A DNA stretch of 64,000 nt, from positions 992,001-1,056,000 of the forward strand of contig NC_056767.1 of NCBI RefSeq assembly GCF_018687715.1, read 5' to 3'. The position numbers were made by a program, and so were the translations under genes. The notes beneath the pieces were generated by a model, which saw only the letters and a program-made list of their open reading frames with translations, searched no databases and was not told the DNA's origin. How positions within the stretch are numbered: the first letter of the stretch is position 1; each line of letters begins with the position of its first letter. The stretch comes from Carya illinoinensis. Its lineage: Eukaryota; Streptophyta; Magnoliopsida; Fagales; Juglandaceae. Below, in pieces: positions 1 to 10,897 of this stretch.

Positions 1-165
1 TATACTATACTTTACATAATCGTAATTTCCGTGTACCATATTGAACTTGAGTAATTTTATCCTAGCATATTTTATGAGTTAGGATTTTCTTATGCGTTTA
101 TTTTTAATTTTAATTTTTGGTATAATAATAAGCTTAATGGTCAATTTGGTACCCACTTTCTTTTG

Positions 166-264
166 TGGGCTAGTTAACATTTATGGGTCTAATATGGGCC
201 TCATCCAGGCCCAAATTTGCATCACTGGCGAACTATTCAGTATTCATAAGTGAGACCGGGCCCA
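166..264 (+). promoter_or_regulatory. Cluster of site II (TGGGCY) promoter elements
   Basis: Four TGGGCY-type motifs lie within 100 bp upstream of the first gene: TGGGCT at 166, TGGGCC at 195, GGCCCA at 208 and GGGCCCA at 258. Such site II elements, bound by TCP factors, are common in promoters of plant housekeeping and organelle-related genes. The spacing and closeness to the ATG at 343 make this the likely core promoter. Transcription start is not visible from sequence alone. Confidence 0.5.
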
Positions 265-342
265 CTTGGTTACGTCCTCGGTGAACTTTCTACTTTCCGC
301 CTCTGCTCTCGTTGTTCTGCAGAGAATTGGGGAAGAACGAAA

Positions 343-867
343 ATGCATCACCGTGCACAAATTTCTCTCTGTAAATTGTTCTCCAGTTACCCTTTTCAAC
401 GATCTCTAATACCCAGTTCTTCATCTTCCCTTAACTCACTCGCAATGATTTCAACCCAACTCGTTTCAGGCTCGGTCCCTTTTCGAAGGCCTGAGTTTAC
501 CGCTACACCCACATCAAATCTCCACCATTTCCGTCATCCAACTCTCTCAAACTCGATAGCCCAGTTAATGAAATACAGTGCTCAGTCTGGTGGCTCCGTG
601 GCTGAGTTTGACCAGAACAAAGAGGTGGACATGATCAACCTCAAGTTTGCTGAAGCTAGAGAGGAGATAGAGATGGCTATGGAGTCCAAAGAGACTGTGT
701 ATTTTGATGAGGAAGCGGAGTGTGCTCGCGCTGCTGTGAAGGAAGTGCTGGACATGTTTAATGGGCTTTTGGCGAAGTTGCCCGAGAGTGAACGAGCGGC
801 ATTGCAGAGATCAATGGGCATGAAGATTGAGCAGTTGAAGGCTGAGCTTCAGCAGTTGAATGAGTAA
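343..867 (+). CDS. Small conserved plant protein (embryogenesis-like family), probably organelle-targeted
   Basis: A single-exon frame of 174 codons. The open frame extends upstream to a GTG at 250, but the first ATG is at 343 and is the plausible plant start. Residues 1 to about 75 are rich in Ser, Arg and Pro and nearly free of acidic residues, as in a mitochondrial or plastid transit peptide. The rest is acidic and helical, with a central stretch around VDMINLKFAEAREEIE and a C-terminal coiled-coil-like end (ERAALQRSMGMKIEQLKAEL). I associate this C-terminal part with a plant family labelled embryogenesis-like protein in databases, but that is recall rather than a search. No catalytic motif is visible and the biochemical role is unknown. 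The upstream site II elements fit a constitutively expressed gene for an organelle protein. Confidence 0.7.
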   Translation: MHHRAQISLCKLFSSYPFQRSLIPSSSSSLNSLAMISTQLVSGSVPFRRPEFTATPTSNLHHFRHPTLSNSIAQLMKYSAQSGGSVAEFDQNKEVDMINLKFAEAREEIEMAMESKETVYFDEEAECARAAVKEVLDMFNGLLAKLPESERAALQRSMGMKIEQLKAELQQLNE

Positions 868-2225
868 TGAGGTTGGTGAAAGCCTGTTTTTGTCTAGTGC
901 TAGTTTTCTTTAATTTTTTGGGCTTCGTGTTTGTTGGGAACAATTTGGAAGGTGATATTCTAGGTGGGAGAGTTGTTGATTGCCGCAACAATTTGTGATT
1001 TTTAAAAAAAGTGATGAATTTTGAATAATGAATGGGCAGTTTGTTATTCGAAATAGACAACTGTTTCTAACTGGGGAATTCCTGTATTTGTAATTGGTAC
1101 TTCATGCAGTGGCTCATGCCTTATGGTACTTACTAATACTTTTGTTTATTACTTCATAATTCCCTCTTTGTTCATACAATCTGGTTAAGTTTGTTGTGAT
1201 GTTCACATCATCTAGAACTGCCTGAAACAAATATCATTAATGCTGTGTGCTTCGTAGATATGTGTGTATCCACTCAGAAATCATATTTAGCTTGTCTTTT
1301 TGAGTTTGAAGATCTAGTTTCTCGTATTTTTGATGTAGTAATTGTTAGAGGGAATAGATACATAACTACCTTGCAGCTCTATGCTTTTTCTTGGTGGTAA
1401 CCAAATGATCTCACGAGTTAGTTATTGTTCTTAACAACATTAGAAATAAAGACATCTCCAAAGAATTAACGAATGCGGCAAGTAGAAACAAGGATTAAGG
1501 ACTCACGAAAACAGGATGATGACACAAGCAGGTTATGATTAGCACATAAAAGGGCATCTCACTGGTCAATTGGCAAAATATGGCATTCCAAGTTCTTTCA
1601 GAATACACGATTTGCAAAAACATATGTTCTTTCTTTGTGCAAAAGATCTAAGCTATCTTGCTAATCATTTGGAAAATCTAAGTCGGTTGCTGATCACAGG
1701 AAGAGATCATCACATCAGTGCAAAAAACATGATTATTTGCCCAATAAGGTCGTTGGTGGCATTTTTCACCAGCTTATACCATCAAGGTAGAAATAGAAGG
1801 ATGTTCTCTTAAGAAAGGACACAATGTTCAAATAGATAATATGCCTCTAATATGGTTGTCTCAATTATGTTCTCAAATTCTCTATCTCTTCTCAGTTATT
1901 GTCGTTTTTTATCTAAGACCATAAATCAAAACACAACTCTTGAAAGTTCAATTTATGTCAGTCTGCAAAGATTGATTGTCTAAATGGAACAATAGTTCTC
2001 TCTGCTGCTACCCCAAGACTGGAATTACACCATTGTGTGGCTACACAGAAAGTAGGAAAGAGTTGGGAAGACCACTTGCCACGGTTTTTCAACTTAAAGG
2101 GCTAATTGCATCTTCGTTTCACAGGTTTCAAGTTGAGTATTGTTTTTTTTTCTATTTCTTTTAGCGGTACCATAAGTATTTTATTCGTGTTACATCAGTG
2201 CACCGGAAATATACAAGAGATCCAG
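868..2225. other. Intergenic, 3' flank of the first gene
   Basis: The first 150-200 bp probably include the 3' UTR of the 343-867 gene. The remainder is AT-rich with only short chance frames. I see no RNA gene, terminal repeat or recognisable coding domain. Confidence 0.5.
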
Positions 2226-2648
2226 CTAACAAGCAAAAGGAAAAAGAGCTAAAAGTTCTTGAAAATAAGTAGCAATACGAAAAGCAACACCATCTTTGGC
2301 CGTTATCCAATATAGGGTGTTAATAACGAAAGACTTGAGCTCCAACACCAATTTTTCGCAATCATCAAAGCTGCGTTTGTTTCTTCTCTCCATAGACACT
2401 GCAGTAAGCATGATGAGATCATTGTCCACAAACATGTGTACTGATGGTTGCCAAATTGCCTTTTCCAAAATGTTAGGAGTTCCACAACCTGAATCCTGAG
2501 GGGTAGCTCAGTTGGTCAGATTTTGAGTTTGCTCTCCAAGAGTTAATAGTTCGAGTTTACTCAAAGCTACTGAAATTTTACTTGGTCTTTAATTTCAGGA
2601 CGCAGTGGGATTAGTCGAGATGTGCCCAAACTGGTCCGGATATTCACG

Positions 2649-2687
<39 letters not shown>

Positions 2688-2760
2688 CCACGACCTGAGA
2701 AGGCATCTGCATCATTCAAACTATCCCAGCAAGGCCAAATAGCATGTTCCATATGATGCT
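2226..2760 (-). pseudogene. Degenerate LINE reverse-transcriptase 3' fragment, split by a SINE
   Basis: Read on the minus strand, two pieces on either side of the SINE give a LINE-like C-terminal signature across shifted frames: an FGLAGIV...VVELLTFWKRQFG stretch, then ERRNKRSFDDCE and LKSFVINTLYW. This resembles the tail of plant L1-type polyproteins (zinc-binding region, then a W-x-x-RN-x-RSFED pattern). Frames change at least once and stops interrupt the reading, so it is a relic. The inserted SINE duplicated 14 bp of this LINE sequence, which gives the order of events. There is no intact partner nearby. Confidence 0.55.
2493..2684 (+). mobile_element. tRNA-derived SINE (Au-like) with a 31-A tail
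   Basis: The head carries RNA polymerase III promoter boxes: a box A-like TAGCTCAGTTGG near 2504 and a box B-like GTTCGAGTTTA near 2550. The body continues with GGGATTAGTCGAG...GCCCAAACTGGTCCGG, close to the 3' half of Au-type plant SINEs. It ends in 31 consecutive A residues (2654-2684). A 14-bp target-site duplication with one mismatch flanks it, at 2479-2492 and 2685-2698. It is not a tRNA gene because no cloverleaf can be closed. The matching duplication and long clean A tail suggest a fairly recent insertion. Confidence 0.85.
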
Positions 2761-5700
2761 AGCAACCTTACAATGTAAAAAAAGATGATGCTAGCAATCT
2801 TACAATGTCTCTGTAATGATAATTACCAGCTACTTGTTTGCTTTTAGAAACAGCCACACTTTGCCCTTTAAAATCCTACCTTTTGACTAATTCTTTTATC
2901 TCAAAATCTAAAGCCTTCACTTACAAACTCTCCTAACCCTAAGCCTAAGCCTACAACTAGCACATGTGAATAGATATTCCTTATTTGTCGTATGTCAGTA
3001 TCACTTGTTCGAAAAATTTAAACTCGATTATTGAGAAATCTAATTAGGAAGTGGAAAACTTCCAGGAAGACCCATGACTGAAATCTCTCATTTAAAACCA
3101 TTGAAGTAAAATATTTTGATTCGCCTTTCTTTTTTTTTTTTTTCATTTTTTTGAACGAACCTTACTATGGCCGAATACTCAACATGAATCTCTCACTTTC
3201 CTTGAGCCATTTCTTCTGCTTCACTGACTCCGTACCAGTTTCAGAGCACCTAGTATGAACTATACTTCATTAGAGTCAGGGAACAATTTCTTTCTGCTAC
3301 TCACTTTGAAACAAAATATTTGAAGCAGCATAAAACTTAAGGAGAATTAGCAAATGGTGATAATAGTAAATAGGGAAATTTATTTATTTATTTGCGTATA
3401 TGCATTTTATTCCTTTTGAGGTTCTGGTCTATGGTCTGCAGTCAGAATCTCCAGAATGAGTAGCTTGGAAAAATTGATTTAGGTGGTAAATGCTACTGAA
3501 TGGCTGGTTAAAGAGTGCTCAAGTAGGAATTTTTTTAATGCTTCATTCACATAGGGTATTCTTAAGGTTCATTGCTGTTGTCTCGCTAGTCAAAATAGAT
3601 TGAAAATGGATCAATGGATAAGGAAAACTTCATGTTTCACCCACATGTTACTTTATTCGGAGCTATACGGATTTATCAAAATATGCCTAGTAGATTTCCG
3701 GGAACCTTATGGGGTAAAGAAGGATTGTTGTATAATCATGCAGAAGGGGAAAAATGAAGAAAAGGGAAGGAAAAAAGACATATCATAGGAACATCAGAAA
3801 CATCTAAAGATGGATAGAATACCACGTGGGGAACAGTGGGAAATGGAACGCCATGTCTTTTTTGGACAAGTTGAGGAGCTTAGAGATAAAGGTTCTAGGC
3901 AACTGATAAGGATAGGGTCTGACTTCAGTTTTTATCTCTTCACTTCTCCTCCTTTTGTTCTTTGATTTTTTTGTTGTTCTAATCTTTATGACTTCTAGTC
4001 GAGTTTCTCATGTTAATTATTCTGTTGTTATCAGGGTTTTAAGCCTTTGTACTATGTATAATGGGAATTTCTGATAATTTTGGGGCTGCAGTTCTGAGTT
4101 TTCAAGTACAGAACGACCATCTAAACTGTAATGGAAAAGCAGTAGAGTTCTAGGATCTTCATTACTAATCATGAAGATCAACTGCTAAAACTTTTAAAGT
4201 TCGGGGACACATTCTTCATAGACTAGTGGTATCCATCTATCGCACAGCAACAGCATCATTCATGTAATACGTTGAATCTCGAGATAAATGCACACTGAGA
4301 TTCTTGCAAGGAAACATTTGGACGTCCAAAAAAATCCTACTCATGGTTACCAAAAAAAAAAAATCCTACTCATGGTTTCTTGCTTTGTAGCCTAATTCAG
4401 ACCACCTGACTCAATCATATTTCACCAACAACCAAATGCAATTGATGAAAAACGGCTACAAATCATCCATAACACATCAAGCAAATGCAATGGACGAGAA
4501 ATTGCTAATTTATCAGCCTTGGGTCCTCAGAGAAATTGCAAACAGAGCCGATCGCAAACACAGATTTATACCCTGAACCAGAGATACATTTGGTTGTTAT
4601 AGTGCCATCTTTTTCCTTCATCTTTAAACTGTATCCGGCTGATATGGTGATTTCTTGGCCTGAAATATTGCATCCACTGTTGGGTAAGAGTATTTATTCT
4701 CTTAGCAAGAAGCTATTTCCAATTAAAGTTATAAACAATTTCTATATTTATTAGTTATACGAAAATCTCCATTTTCTTAATTCTCTTTCTATGTATTGCA
4801 CGGGATAAAAGCTAGTTTTCTTGGAAAAGAAGCCGATGAGAACATTGGAAAGTGAGATGGTATGGCTTAATCGACCGGTTTAGTCAAGAACTTGGAGTTT
4901 GCAATAAATTTTTAACGAATGACCATTTCTTTTGGCATTTCGACCAATCACTAAGAACAGGAGTTTAGAGAATTGCTACTCTTCCAGATGGAGGATCCCG
5001 GTTCTATCCTGATAGGATTTTTTTTTTTTTTTTTTTTAAAAAACTTAATGATTAAATAAGTGTTTTTAATTATGTTGTATTTTTTTTAAAAAAATATTTA
5101 AAAATACATTAAAAAAAAAACATTGAAGAGATCTCCCATGTGTGGCTGCAGAGCCACTCATTTGGAAAATGTTTTTGTCTCTCTTTTTCTTCAATTTTGG
5201 TATCTTATTTCAAGTTCCCCAGCTAATGGTACATCCCACTTTTCAGAAAATCCGCCTTTAAAACCTACTTATTATGTAATAAGAAGTTTCTTCACGTAAA
5301 TGATGGCACCAAGACCAGTTCAAATAAAGGAACAAGAGTTCTCTCTTCAAAATGCTAAAAAGAAAAACCAGACAAATTTGGACGAGAAATAGACCAGAAA
5401 GCGAAAAGAGAGACCCATGGTCATGCTATAGAGGAGACCACTTTGCTATTGACCGGACAAAGTTACTTTCTAGTGAAAGTTTTAATTGGAGCATCTGCTT
5501 AAAGCCAAAGCTGGTATATATAACTGGGAACATACATAATTTTATGATTTTTACAACATGATTACTGTAGTGTGGTGAAGTTCAGAGAGTTGGGTGATTT
5601 GGTTACCGAGGAGGAGGTGGTGGGTTTTGTTTTTGGAGTCGAGCAAAAGAAAAATAAAAATGTTCATAATCACATGAGAGATAGAGAGGGGTTGATTTTC

Positions 5701-6744
5701 TTAATACTTTTGGGCACATGTAACGATTAGGACTTTTAGGTTTTGACTGAATTATTCCAAATGAAAATTTTATATGTCATATTACTATCTCACTTTTATC
5801 TTATTAATTATGATGTGACACATTTATTATTATTAACTGATTATTTATTATATATTTCTTTATCATTTAATAGTGATAACTGAGCCACATATTACATAAT
5901 AGGATGAGAGTATGGCATATAATATTACTCAAATTATTTTGCTATCAAAATACTGTTTATATCCCTATGCAATATGAGTGTCATAGGCATCTTGGGAACC
6001 CATCTACAGAATTCCCAACCTTATCAAGTCATCCCTTTGACCATGAATACTAAAACTAATGTCGCATGAGCAAAAATCAAAACCCTAGCCATTGTGTTTT
6101 GTCTTTTTTTTGTCCCTTTGTGGGTGTTCTTGTTTGTACTTTTGCCTCGATTGGTTCCCTTCAAGTCAAAACAAATGATTATTGGGCTCGAAGACACATT
6201 GCAGGCCCAAATGACGGCGACTTCATTACTCACAAGCTTAACGATGTATGCATATCCTGACCAAAAAAGTTTTATCGGGAAACAACTTCAAATTCATCCC
6301 CCACTCGCCTAATGAGGCGCTCATAAACTCTTGCAATTCAAACTCTTCATTTCCCTTCTATTATTTTCACAGTGGAGCGTTTGGGGCAATTGGGTACCTT
6401 GAAAAGCCATAGGAAAACCTCATTCCTTGAGCAAATTAACGGCAGCATGGTTACCTCCCCGAGTCAGAAAATGCTTCACAAATACTAGATTTTGAAAAGA
6501 CACCAACAGTGGAAATTGAGTGAATATTGAAGGGTTTTGGAGCTGGGGTTTTGGGGTTGCTTGGAAATGCTTTGTTTTGGACATTGTTGCATAAAACAGT
6601 TAAATTGTTCACAGGTAGCTGCTGCTGGGGGAACGAGGAGACTTACGAGGTTGAAGTACAAGTGGCATTCTTCATATCCTTCGCACTTCTTGAGCTCTGT
6701 TTCTTACAGACGTCGGAGTTCGGAATCCACTTTTAACTCTCCAA
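2761..6744. other. Intergenic, AT-rich
   Basis: Mostly non-coding, with long A/T runs (for example 5020-5040 and 5080-5120) and a small direct duplication near 4330-4375. The stretch 4975-5160, with GATCCC-type ends around a T-rich core, may be a decayed MITE, but I cannot fix its ends. One possible minus-strand terminal exon is listed separately at 4505-4659. Confidence 0.4.
4505..4659 (-). pseudogene. Possible orphan terminal exon or gene relic, unidentified
   Basis: On the minus strand a good acceptor (ATATTTCAG) at 4660 is followed by 51 open codons ending in TAG at 4505-4507. The peptide is rich in beta-forming residues (QEITISAGYSLKMKEKDGT, then SGYKSVFAIGSV). I do not recognise the family and found no convincing upstream exons, so this may be a chance frame or the remnant of a decayed gene. 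Confidence 0.2.
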
Positions 6745-7189
6745 CAGGGGCCAGGGCAGCTCAATATATTGGGACATAAAAGGTGAAATTTAAATACTCA
6801 TTCGTAATTATAATATAATAAAATATAAATTATTATATAAAATATTTTTAAAATGTTTAATAAAATGAGATTTTATTTAAAATCTTTAAATAATTTTTTT
6901 TTTTTAATTTATATTTAATAGAATAACATAAATTAAGGCTTCAATGTAAATTTTGTATCTCAATTTAATAAGATATTAAACAATTATTTAAAATATAAAT
7001 AATTCATTATATTAAATATTAAAGTTAGTATTATGGTGTCTTGCCCACGTTAAAAAAATATAAAAATTATTGAAAATTTTATTTAATAAAATGATTTTTA
7101 TTTTTTTAAAAATAAATTTAAAAATATCTCATTTTTAATTTTAGAAGCCTTAAGTAGAGGCCTTAGGCAAATGGTCTTACCCGGCCCTA
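6745..7189. mobile_element. Non-autonomous hAT element
   Basis: A 445-bp AT-rich element is bounded by an exact 8-bp target-site duplication, CTCTCCAA, at 6737-6744 and 7190-7197. Its ends are short imperfect inverted repeats: CAGGGGCCAGGG on the left and, read inward, TAGGGCCGGGTA on the right. Eight-base duplications and CAGGG/TAGGG ends with GGCC cores are typical of hAT transposons. It has no coding capacity. Confidence 0.75.
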
Positions 7190-8845
7190 CTCTCCAAGAC
7201 TATGCGTTCACTGTTTTCCCGGCTTCATGAATCCGTTCACTGTTTTTCCGATGGCATAACTATGACGTTTTGTCTATCGTGCGCTCAGGGGCTAGATTCT
7301 AGAATACGTGTGAACATCAGGCCCTCCAAGACTCTTATGTGATATATAGCCCACTCTTGGGGCCACGGGATATGGGCTTGGGCTTGCATGGATAGGTTGT
7401 GTATGGTAAGTAGACGAGGATATAATATGATTTTATTTTATTTTATTTTTATTTTTATTTTTACTTTCGCCTCAGGTAAATATCATATGATATCTTCCAC
7501 ACTTATTCTATTTTACTTCCAAGTCGGCGTGTATAACATATCGTCTATATCACTTAAATAATAAGATTTGATTCATAAAATTTATCTTTCAAATCAAACT
7601 GTTATATAAACATTTTACCAGTGTTTTTGACACCGACTTGATAATATAGTTTTTCTTATTAAAAACTTCTATAAATGTTGGGAAGATTTAAAGAGGAAGT
7701 TGGTATCAATTGCAAATATTAATTGCTAAAGACAAAAATAAAGCATTAATTTCTTTAGTTTATTTTCCATCCACTTTTCTATACATAACCAAAAAAGAAT
7801 AAAATAACTCGAGTGTATTTTATATTATCTCTCATAGAAATTAAGTAAAAAAACCCTGATATTATTGGAATTTTGAGTTGCTTTCGTGTGAGAATTTGGA
7901 GTTTTGTTCACTTAAATCATAGAACTTGTACATATTAATTTTCAAATTGCTCGTAACTTTGAAACCGATATGTTATTGTACGTTTTGAAAGTTAATTTTC
8001 AGAAATGAGTTTCTTGAAAAGCATTGATTGAGATACTTGTATCCTGAATTTTTTTTTCATTTGAAAATATTTTTTAAGGAAAACTGTTATATTTCATTCA
8101 TCAGAAAAACTTATATTTATGACCTGATACATTCTGGGACGTCCCTATATCAAATATGAAATTATAAGTCAAAGTAATACATTTGAAGCTCCATCAGTAT
8201 AATATTTCATTTTGTGATTGGTCTGGTCTTCACCCTTGAATCTGATAAGTTTTACTTTTTTGATTTCGACACATGTTTAATAATGGGCTTGAATATATGT
8301 TGACAAAAAACAAAATTACATTAACTTTTATAGATTCACAAAAAAAAAAAAAAAAGATCACTCTCCAAAATTTGTTGCCAAGTCTATCTCTCCTATCTTG
8401 CAATGTTAATAATTCCTTTGAGCACATGAGAGATGCATATTTTCACACATTAGAGCTGAAACTGATCGAAAGCATACATAATTAGTCTAATATCGTTAAT
8501 TCTTTCATTTTTCATATATAAAAACTCGTCTATGCGTTAATCTAACACAATTAATCATACTAAGAAACATTTGTTTCGCATATCATGCTCAGATATTGAT
8601 GCATGACAATTTAATAAACTGGATTGGAGAAAATTCCTCTAATTTAGATGTTTTTGTGATGAACTTTCCTCCTATTGGACTTGCAAAACCTAATTTTTAC
8701 AACTGATATAATAGTACGTGTCTTATACGTACTTTGAGTGTATCAATGTGAACAGAAGGGTTAGGGTCCGGTCCTTATATATAGAGAACAAAGTTAGTAA
8801 GCAGTAGATAACAATCAATGCTATTTTGACGGGGGAAATTACTAG

Positions 8846-8880
<35 letters not shown>

Positions 8881-10480
8881 GAAATGATAGTTGCAGTTGT
8901 GAATACATAAGTACCATACAATCACTTTGAAAAAAGTGAATAAATACAAGATTCACATAAAAAAATTTAATTTTTTAACAGTGAACTACACTCTTTTTCA
9001 AAACGACTATACAACATTTACACATTCTACTACTATATATAACATTATTCTGGAAGAAACTAATTACAATATGCACAAGTCTAGGTTCTGATCTCAGTCA
9101 TGAACATAATCATAAGATCTTGTTAAGAATATAATATAAATAATTCAAATCTATCACTTTTCATCAGTTTTAACTTTTAGAACAAATGATGATTTCACTG
9201 ATCTAATATTATTTAAGAAAATAGTAATAATTGATCTACGATAGACATTGACCAAGTCGTTCTTTTTGTTTAGCCATTGATTATGAAAATCTTACGTACG
9301 TCCTCAAATAGAAACTCATTCGGTAAAGACAATGGACCATATTATTTGAAAACTGTTTTGTCATTTTACTTTCTATTGGTACATAGATGCTGGAGAGCAG
9401 ATAAGAAATTAATGTTTGTGAAGCTAGCATATATTGTCTGATCTATCTAGCCAGGAAGTTTCGGTAATTAAAAAAGGAGATAGATCATATATATGTATAT
9501 GCTTTGGAGTTATTTGATGATAACCTTAGGATAATGCTCCCATATGTCTTGATTAGAGTGACCTGATTACCCAAGTGTTTTTTTTTTTTTTAATTTTTTT
9601 TTATTGATATTATAATATCAATGAGAAAAATTAGGTAGCAAAATAAATCGGATTGGTGGTGAATGCCGATGATCTTGTCCAATAGGAAACTGAGGTCGGT
9701 GCAATATGGGGTTGGCTTGCAACAAAAGTATAAGACACAACATCATGATCATATGTAGTCATTTCAAGAAGAAGTGAGTCGCCAAGTGACCTCGGATGGC
9801 ACAAGACCCACATCTCCAAACGAGATTATGAATTCGACCTCCCGGCCTCGATCCTCCAATATATTAGAAAAGAAGACGTAAATCAAGACAAACTCTATTT
9901 GTCTCATAATTAATGTCATCAGATCACCAGCTACTTATAATTACAATAATCCATATACATTACAAGAAAAATGATTATTTATGACAAATTATTTATGATG
10001 AGAATAATTATTTATAGTGAGAATAGATTCATTTTAATAAAAAATAGTCATTTTAATAACATATATATATTTTTTGTAGTGATAGTCATGTGGTGAGAGT
10101 TGGTAGAGTTATCATCTGCAGTGCGATCAAGGATAATGCAATTTACAATGAACAAACATCATTGTTCTCATACTTTATGTGAATCATATTTCATTTAATG
10201 AGTTGATGTATCAATAAGTCATGTGTGACTCAAAATAATAAAATTTAAAATCAGGAACATCATTTTAATTTCTTCATTAAATTATCAAGAATTATATTTT
10301 TGACTTTGATGGGTACATGCATGCAGTACGTACGTACACGTATAAACGCAGAGAATTTAAAAGCCATAGATCAAGTTTCAACAGACGACCAGATCATCAG
10401 GGATTCAAGAGTCAAGACATTCAGATCACATTAATTAACGTTCTCACGTCGTTAAGTGTCGGCGTGTTCTGCAAATCATG
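7190..10480. other. Intergenic up to the start of the segmental duplication
   Basis: AT-rich sequence with no supportable gene. It contains an (AT)n microsatellite at about 8846-8876 and a foldback MITE (8883-9050). A segment at 9579-9840 reads on the minus strand as moderately GC-rich sequence ending in an A-rich tail, so it may be a 3' retrotransposon fragment, but I could not find target-site duplications or a domain. Confidence 0.4.
8883..9050. mobile_element. Foldback MITE, family B
   Basis: A sequence of about 165 bp whose left arm (GTTGTGAATACATAAGTACC) and right arm (ACGACTATACAACATTTACAC) are roughly inverted copies around an A/T-rich core containing GATTCACAT. The same architecture recurs at 14952-15118, 23688-23848, 39920-40083, 41370-41530, 56012-56178 and 57551-57716. 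I could not define target-site duplications precisely. Confidence 0.5.
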
Positions 10481-10897
10481 ATATCGACAGATTTCGGTGC
10501 CCCATTAAAGTACTTGTTTCTTCTGCATATTTTTTTTTTTTACAAATTTAAATGATCCAATGATATTATTGCAGCATTATTATTATTATAATGTATTGGG
10601 GTGACATTAACATGCTAGCTGCTAGCTAGCTATAGCTAGCTGCAACCAATGAACATCCTTAATTTGCATGTATGTCTGTTCAAAAGCATTGTAAAAGCTA
10701 CAATATTATAGTCATGTGAGGTCAAGTAATGAAGATTAAATATCATGTACAGTACTGTCCATAATATTCATGCCACGTTGCAATTTGACTCTGGTAGTGA
10801 CATTAATATATATAAATTAATACGTGTCAGAAAGCTAGTCATGTAGTACTGATATTGGAGCCCGCTTATTAATTTCAAAGGAATTAATATAAAAATA

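Noticed and set aside
250..342. N-terminal extension of the first gene to position 250
   Set aside because: The extension begins with GTG. The first in-frame ATG is 343, and site II promoter elements overlap the extension.
2493..2570. Possible tRNA gene
   Set aside because: Box A and box B are present, but the cloverleaf cannot be closed. The body, A tail and target duplication identify a SINE.
9631..9819. 62-codon minus-strand frame
   Set aside because: No family resemblance. It lies in a possible 3' retrotransposon fragment whose ends I could not define.
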